Shown: positions 57,891 through 64,000 of the stretch, one piece after another | Position numbering within the stretch: the stretch's first letter is position 1 | How the letters are laid out: the number at the start of each line of letters is the position of its first letter | Source of the DNA: Cavia porcellus | Lineage: Eukaryota; Chordata; Mammalia; Rodentia; Caviidae | Length of the DNA: 64,000 bases | Reading direction: 5' to 3' | Assembly (NCBI RefSeq): GCF_034190915.1 | Contig: NW_026947493.1 | Span: 42,402,501 to 42,466,500 of the forward strand | The notes under the pieces: model-generated | Databases searched by the model: none | Told to the model about the DNA's origin: nothing | Seen by the model: only the letters and a program-made list of their open reading frames with translations | Position numbers and translations under genes: made by a program

Positions 57891-59327
57891 TATGTTAGGT
57901 GTTAGGTTTTTTTTTTTAAGCTTTCATGCCTATTTGAGGTAAGGAAAAAGAAGAAGAGGCAGATTTCTGTTATGGATTAAGAATTAGAAATTTGTTTAAA
58001 GAACATGGCTTACTGGAAGTTTTAGACCATTATCAGCTCCAGTTTGGGTGTGTGTCATAGTGTATCTTTTGTTTGGTTTAAAGCATTTCCAAAAGATCAG
58101 GTAATCCTATCCAAATGGAATTACACAAGTGTACTACAGAACCAAATATGATTTTTTTTCAAGCTTTTGTTTTCTATTCTAAATAATATATCAAAGAATT
58201 TCTAAACATTTCTCATATTCATAATGATCCCTTAGGAGAATTCACAGATTTGAAATTGAGTTGAAGAGCATTAATCATATTACTTTAAGTTTGAGATTAG
58301 TGTTCATTAACGATTTCTTTAAATTTTTATGAAGACATTTAGGATGTTAGTAAAATAGTATTTATGACCCATGAGAATAATTTTTCTTCATTACTCAAAA
58401 TGTTGCTTAGTGCCGCTGCCTCCAAGTGTATTCTGGGACCAAATGACAGTTTCTCCCACCCTAAGGAAACACCAGAGTGAGGAAAATGCTTGGCAGGAGG
58501 ATCTGGTTTGCATTTAATGTTAATCTTTCTACTTAATTATCTTGTGATCTTGTGCAAGTTGCAGCCACTGTAACCTATAATTTTCTTATCCATAAAATTA
58601 TACTAAAAATACACTGTTAATCTCATCAAGATGTGCAGATGAAATAAAATAATATTGAAAATGGCTTGTAACACTGAGGCATTATATAAAATATTAATTG
58701 TTGGTATTTTTAAAAGCAATAGATGCTATCTATCCTCTTGAGGGCTCCTGAAAACACAATTCTCTCGATTCACAAAAACAAACTGTCTCAAGCAACCCAG
58801 ATAATTCTTTTGGAATCATAAATGTTGTTGGGTAGTTCTTTTAGAAATGGCTTGCCAAACAAAAGTATTTCAGGTCCTAATTGGACAAGACAAGCCAAAA
58901 ATTGTGCCAAAAGTTTATTTTAAAACCAGGGTTGAAGGGGTAAGGAGCTAGTATTGTATAGCAAACTTAGGCCAAACCGAGAGAAAAGGATAAAAACTAA
59001 CAATAAAAGTTATATAAGCAGGGTAGACTATCCTGAAGAGTCATAATAATGAGCTCCTTGTGGTATTTTGTTTCTGTTATGTCATCTACATTGGGGGGGA
59101 GCTAGTGAAAAGCTCTACATGAGTTCCGAGAGTACTCTGGCCCCACCCTGGGATCTTGAAATGGGCAGGTCCCACCCATGTCTCCACTGCTGCACTAGGA
59201 TCTTGTAATTGGCAGGTCCTGCTCATTGCCTCAGCTGGTTTTACCATGCCCTACCTTCTATATCAATAAAGGGATAGTGTGTGGAAAAAGTAAGGGGTGT
59301 GAAAGAAAAAAGTAAATAAATTGTACT
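57891..59327. other. Mostly unassigned DNA with a MIR and a possible LTR piece
   Basis: About 58,530-58,710 resembles MIR on plus. About 59,090-59,290 has a doubled unit ('gggatcttgaaatgggcagg' / 'aggatcttgtaattggcagg') and 'caataaaggg', which looks LTR-like. No gene is supported. Confidence 0.35.
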
Positions 59328-59366
59328 GAGAATTTCTTTCTTTTTTTTTTATTTTCAAAGTCTAAC

Positions 59367-59372
59367 TTTAAT
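59367..59372 (-). terminator. Poly(A) signal ATTAAA of the PAIP1 retrocopy
   Basis: TTTAAT on plus, 16 nt from the T-run (59,341-59,350) that marks the poly(A) tail. This fits mRNA-derived 3' end formation. Confidence 0.75.
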
Positions 59373-59789
59373 TCAGACTGAACAAGCAGAAAAGTGAGGA
59401 AGCTAACTGTATTAGCAGACACAGGTGTTCCAAATGTAAAACAGTGGGTTATTAACAGAACTATTTACATGCATATTTACAGGCAACTCTTTTATAAATG
59501 TCTTTTAGTTAGTTGAAAAACATTTGACATTAGGTAAAAATATTACTTGGATTGGGCTGAGGTGATAACACATTATAGTAAAAGTATTAGAAAAATGATC
59601 CTCGAGATGTATCAATTATAAAGCAGATGAAAACTTGAATGACAAATTATCCAGTAAAATTCTCTAGTAAAAAAGTCAATGCAATCCATGCTACAAAATA
59701 AAAATGAGAACATCATATAAATAAAACAGAAAAATGTTCTAGGCCTTAGGGTACTAAAGTTAGTCAAGTAAAACAAAAAAATAATTCTT

Positions 59790-59879
59790 GGGCTGGGGAT
59801 TTAGCTCAGCAGCATAGGCGCCTGCCTTGCAAGCATGCAGTCGTGAGTTTGATCCCCGATACAAAAAAAAAAAAAAAAA
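59790..59879 (+). mobile_element. ID-type SINE inside the PAIP1 retrocopy 3'UTR
   Basis: 'gggctggggatttagctcag' to 'gtgagtttgatccccgatac' plus about 17 A. It is opposite in orientation to the retrocopy and inserted after it. Confidence 0.93.
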
Positions 59880-60055
59880 TCTTGAATTGGAATAAATCCT
59901 CAGTGAACAATCTTGGCTGTTTAGCTGGGACTTCTAAGTTTTTTCCTCCATTAATGATATTTTTACAAATATGTGTCAAATACAATCTACATGTGTTAAG
60001 TCAGCTGTTGATATATTCAAAGACTAGTGCTATGGATGTTTATGACTATGATCAA

Positions 60056-60160
60056 TTTTGTTTTGAGACAAGGTCTCACTATATAGTTAAGGCTGACTCA
60101 AACTCACAATGATCCTCTTGTCTCATCTTCTCAAGTGTGTGCCATCACAACCAGCAATAC
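60056..60160 (-). mobile_element. B1-like SINE, shortened, inside the PAIP1 retrocopy 3'UTR
   Basis: 'ttgagacaaggtctcactat', 'ggctgactcaaactcacaat', then 'gtgtgtgccatcacaacc'. The 'gctgggattacagg' part is partly missing. Confidence 0.75.
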
Positions 60161-60947
60161 TTGAAACTCAATTAATTGAGACATAAGTATCAAAATAAAA
60201 AAGCTTTAATATTTCTATCTAAAAAAAAGCTACATTTTTGAGTAATCTGTATTTCTAGGCTGAGTCTTTTTCACTCAAGAAAGAAAACTTAAAAGGATAA
60301 GCATCTAACCAGCTAGCAAAATTTACTTTCACCATTTCATTTATTTCAAAATCAATTTTATTGCAGCCAAAACAGTGGAATTAACTGTACATAATAAACT
60401 ATTTTATATATATACACATTTTAAGTTATAGGGAATAAAGTTTATTTTTGGCAGATAGTGTTAAACAAAATTAAAGTTGCATACATTAGTAACATAACTC
60501 AACATACTTAATTTGGTATAAGTATGACACATGTTCTTGCTTTCTTGTGTTCTGCTAAATCATCATACCTAAACTTTTATAAAAACTGATACAGTGAAAT
60601 TTAACTTTACTGTTTTCGCTTATGCTCTGATTCCAAACAAAACTTTTCATAAGCTTCTTCAATTTCTGGGTCCATCTCATCATCAATATCATCCAAGTAT
60701 GGATCACCTGATAATCTGTTCCATTTTCTTCATAATCTGGAAAAAAGGCCTCTCTTTCAAGTAACTCTTGATACTTCTCTTGGTAATCTGGATCTGCTGC
60801 AGTGAAAGGAACACCATCAGATGTATAAAATGTTGGTTCATTCATAAAGTAGTTAGGATCATTTTCAGGTGTTGCTTCTCTGTACGTTGAAGTTGCATGT
60901 ACTCTGCCCCAGTTACTTGACCGAAGTTCTACAAGCTTCAAGAGCCT

Positions 60948-61700
60948 CTATTTTACATCTCTGCTGTAATTTGCATCTAGGACAACATTTTCAATTCTTT
61001 GAATAATTTCTTCCATATCAGTCTTTAATTTTTCTTTCCAAGCATCTTCCAAAACTGATCCTGTCAACTTTAATAATTTTACTGCACAAATTAAGTTGTC
61101 ATCCATTGGATTAGAGAAGAGGGCATTCAGCAATTCACGCAGACCAATTTGAAGAATATCTGCTCTCGTAACCTGCCCATTTGTTCCCTTGATCTCCAGG
61201 TTAAGATAAAGTTCTCCCAGAAAGAGTACAAATGCATGAAATCGCTTTCGAGTCACTTCATCTCCTTTCTCAGCTTGATCTTTAACTTCATATTCAGTCC
61301 GACATCTTTGAAGAAGCAATTGGCAGAAGTTGCCACTCTGTGGACTAATTGTCAGATGATGGGACAGGTAATTACACAGGCGAGCTCCCATGTAAGAGAA
61401 ATTTGGGATAGATGTGGCCTGTTGGTAGATGAGTTCCACAAGTTCTTGCAAAGCATCATCAGTTGTAACCCAGCTAATCAGGGTCTCTGCAAATTGTTCA
61501 ATTTCAGTTTCAAAACTGCCAGGTTGCTCTGTAAGATGATTCAAAAACTCTTGAACATAGTCTGATAGAGTGGGATAATCCTCACAACTATCTTCATAGG
61601 ATTCTGTATAAGCAGAATAACCTGATGGGTAAAATTCGGGGGCATTGGCAGACAGCTTAGACATTAACACAGGAGCCACAACTTCCTGGGGCTTAGCCAT
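60948..61700 (-). CDS. Open 250-codon frame within the PAIP1 retrocopy
   Basis: If expressed, it would give a short PAIP1-like protein. A PAM2-type motif lies at about residues 12-28 (L16, A20, F23, P25 of 'LSANAPEFYPSGY'), the site that binds the PABP MLLE domain. Most of a MIF4G domain follows (about 45-245; 'YQQATSIPNFSYMGARLCNY', 'VTRKRFHAFVLFLGELYLNL'). The C-terminal part with the second PABP-binding region is lost behind the stop. The start has G at -3 and G at +4 and equals an internal Met of PAIP1. Several substitutions and the lack of any visible promoter make a plain pseudogene the default reading. Confidence 0.4.
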   Translation of the reverse strand: MAKPQEVVAPVLMSKLSANAPEFYPSGYSAYTESYEDSCEDYPTLSDYVQEFLNHLTEQPGSFETEIEQFAETLISWVTTDDALQELVELIYQQATSIPNFSYMGARLCNYLSHHLTISPQSGNFCQLLLQRCRTEYEVKDQAEKGDEVTRKRFHAFVLFLGELYLNLEIKGTNGQVTRADILQIGLRELLNALFSNPMDDNLICAVKLLKLTGSVLEDAWKEKLKTDMEEIIQRIENVVLDANYSRDVK

Positions 61701-61830
61701 TGCTGACTCTGAGTTCTGCTATGGGGTTTTATCCTGTGAGCTAGGTGGAGCTCTCAGGGGCCTCGTTTGTTCCGAGGCGGGCCTGAGCTCCTCGGTGGTT
61801 CTCCCGAGAGACCTGCAGAGAATTTATTTC

Positions 61831-64000
61831 TTTGCTGATTATTTCTTTCTGTCCCCTTTTCAGCAAATACTAGAAGCTGCTATGGCATTGCAGTAAACAC
61901 AAATTCTGTGCTTTTTGGAACTTTGTTACTTATCATCAAACATCAGGGAAATATTGGTTGCTCAGAAGTCACATTACTTTTTTAATTTAGTATTTCTTGA
62001 GTCCAGCTAGGACCAGAGCCCACTATTCCTGGTGTCTATCCATATAGACTGTCAGAAAAACTGAGACTCCATCTTCTCACAATGTAAATTATCTGAACGA
62101 TCACTTGTCATGTGTAGATTTAGGTAAAAACTCAACTTCCTACCAGAAAATCTTGATGTTGATCCACTCCACAAAAAAAAAAAAAATGCGTGAACAGAGT
62201 GTGGCCCACAGTATTGGAGGTCAACACTGAGGGCCCCTGGATGTTAGTTAGATCTGCACTTCATCATGCAGTCATTCATGTCCTCCTTGGTAAAACAAGA
62301 GTGTTAGGAATCTAGTCACTAGTCTGTTTCCAAGTCCATTCCTTCAGTAAGATCACAAGGTGTGGTGGGTCAGTTTATGACTTTCTAGGAAGTTCTTGAT
62401 TGAGATCCTTAACAAAGTTTTTAGTGACAGAGTAGTAAATGAAAACTGAGGAACTATACTTTCCAATCTCCTTTCTTGGGCAGCAGAAGTATTTCCTAGG
62501 ATGGTCTCTGCTGGACCTCAAGAAGAACAAGGATTCTACTCTGTGACATCACAATATCCAGTCTGAGCCCTGATCTCAACATCTTAGACGGAAAAGGGGT
62601 TGATAGAGCAGAAGTGGAAAGCTACCTGAAGAACGTGGAAAGAATCAGTCATCCATGCTTCCAGTTCAGGTATGTGACATTTTCTAAGCTCACACAGAAC
62701 ACGCTGGGGTCTAAAAGAAAAAGAGAGGACCACAAACTGAGTGTGTCTCTACTAGGCCTAGGAAAAATAGTACAGGCACAGAGGTTGTGCCACAGATATC
62801 TTTTTGTAATGTTTGTTCCCATGAAGTGAACAGAAGCCAAAGGCAGTTCCAGCAGAGGAAGGCTAGGGTACATTTTCCCGGTAGATATTCAGGCTTGTCA
62901 GGAAACTGGACCATGAGGACATTTCCTAAGCTCTTACTACCTCCCTGCCCTCTCTCTAAGTATGGAAAATATAAGAATGACATGGGTATTTTCAGAGGTC
63001 AGTACAAAATTACTTTCTTAAGGTACTCCTTATTCATTGTCTGGTAATAACTATTTGCCTGTGTAGATGTTTTTCTTTGAATAGCTTCTCTCCAGAATGA
63101 CAGGAAAGAGTAAACTAAGAAAAAGTTAAGTGAAAGAAGCATTTTAACAGAAGATAGTTCAAAAAGTACAAACAGAATAATGAGAAAAAATGTATTATCC
63201 ATTTAGCAATCAGACTAACTCCAAAGACTAGTTTTGAAATTTCAAGCCTTCACAGGCAAAAGGCCTCCTCCTATAAACAGTGAAAGGCCTCATGGTTGAG
63301 AAGTCAAACAGTTCAGCTGGAACCATCTACCAGTTCCTCCCCTTCAAAGGGACTTGTGCCAATGAAATCATTGCTGGGGATGCAGACAGTTCTGTTTTCT
63401 TTTCCTTGCCTTGGGGTTTTGGCTTCTAAAGTATTTGTTTCTTTCTTGAGTCTTAAGACCCAGAGTCCAAGTGACAGCAAATAGCTATTCCGTTTACTAA
63501 CAGGGCGGAGCTCAGTATTGGTGCCAGGACCTGACTCATCTCCATTTGGACACCCTGGAGTCTTAGCACATGGTGACCCCAGAGACAGAGCATGGGACAG
63601 GTCAGGCAGACTCACTGAGCAATGTCTGCAAATGAGAATTTGCTGTGCTTCTCCTTAAGTGGAAGCAGCAGTCCAGTGTCCTGACAGGGAGATCAGTCAC
63701 CCACAGGGCACCTAGCAGCAATAGACAAGGGAAGAAGGACACCAAATATTCATGGAGTACAATTGTAACGCTCTTCGGCCTTCAACACATCATGAATAAA
63801 TATATCCCAGCAGGAAGGTCAGTATTCTCACACTCTATAAAAGCAGCAATAACGCAAGCATGTAAGTCATGGAGAAACCCAGATAAAAACAAAATGTGCT
63901 GCTTGCACATTAACTTTATAGCACATGTTCAACTTCCATCTGGAGAAGTTACTATGGTTTGCACATTTAAATTATGGTCCAATCTCTTAAGACCTTGAAA
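61831..64000. other. Unassigned DNA to the window end
   Basis: No recognisable gene, SINE or LTR. Open frames of 86-117 codons (for example 62,787-63,047, 63,313-63,615 antisense and 63,645-63,998) carry no known domain. An exon of an unknown gene cannot be excluded. Confidence 0.4.

Larger units (their letters stand above)
59341..61817 (-). pseudogene. Processed PAIP1 retrocopy (polyadenylate-binding protein-interacting protein 1)
   Basis: PAIP1 is a cytoplasmic translation factor that links PABP with eIF4A/eIF3. This copy is intronless and 5'-truncated. It keeps part of the N-terminal region, the whole remaining coding sequence and a long 3'UTR, ending in ATTAAA and a poly(A) run. Upstream of the internal Met at 61,700 the PAIP1 frame continues ('EQTRPLRAPPSSQDK') but holds a TAG just before 'QNSESAMAK'. 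From 61,700 a 250-codon frame is open to a TAG at 60,948. PAIP1 coding then continues in frame ('LLKLVELRSSNWGRVHATST'). Near 60,710 a small deletion shifts the frame, after which the C-terminal acidic tail ('PYLDDIDDEMDPEIEEAYEK') is read in another frame. The flanks 'gagaatttctttcttt' (59,328 on) and 'gagaatttatttcttt' (61,818 on) are a one-mismatch TSD. A B1 and an ID SINE lie in the 3'UTR. Confidence 0.92.

Noticed and set aside
61149..61565. 138-codon plus-strand frame
   Set aside because: Antisense shadow of the PAIP1 retrocopy coding sequence.

Overview
This is a gene-poor, AT-rich stretch of mammalian nuclear DNA, almost certainly from a rodent. Evidence: at least ten tRNA-Ala-like ID SINEs, B1-like (7SL-derived) SINEs with one probable dID-B1 dimer, L1 LINEs of several ages, MaLR-type LTRs, MIR and L2 relics, and Tigger DNA transposons. 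The ID variant, with 'GGCATAAGC' in the D-arm and a 'GGTACC' end, is unlike the common mouse/rat ID. A castorimorph (beaver, kangaroo rat or pocket gopher) is my best guess, with low confidence. I see no multi-exon protein gene, no functional RNA gene, and nothing bacterial or viral beyond ancient LTR relics.

Layout. 0.8-2.85 kb: a MaLR LTR-internal-LTR relic. 3.1-7.6 kb: SINEs and two L1 pieces. 10.3-10.95 kb: a MER2/Tigger1-like transposon with a B1 inside. 13.7-16.9 kb: the most interesting object, a complete 3,140-bp LINE-1 derivative on the minus strand with perfect 15-bp target-site duplications. It has an intact 5'UTR, a 300-codon ORF1 and a full L1 3'UTR, but no ORF2 at all, so it has the architecture of a half-L1 (HAL1). 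18.4-24.2 kb: an old full-length-type L1 carrying two younger L1 3' insertions. 24-42 kb: MLT1-type LTRs, SINEs, a C-rich L1 3'UTR copy, a 21-22-bp minisatellite inside an LTR-like unit, a (CA)n tract and a Tigger with both ends. 42.0-43.8 kb: a 5'-truncated L1 with an open ORF2 C-terminus and the same 3'UTR family as the HAL1-like element. 44.8 kb: a U2 snRNA retropseudogene. 47-59 kb: MaLR/MLT1 relics, SINEs, MIR, L2 and unassigned unique-looking DNA. 59.3-61.8 kb: a processed PAIP1 retrocopy on the minus strand. 61.8-64 kb: nothing recognised.

How the parts relate: the only long convincing reading frames are products of L1 machinery, namely L1 ORF1p, an ORF2p fragment and the PAIP1 retrocopy. 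The ORF1-only element and the ORF2-bearing L1 share a 3'UTR, the pattern expected if the autonomous L1 mobilised the ORF2-less one. The SINEs, the U2 fragment and the PAIP1 copy are further L1-dependent insertions. Family names come from recalled consensus patterns, not a database search.
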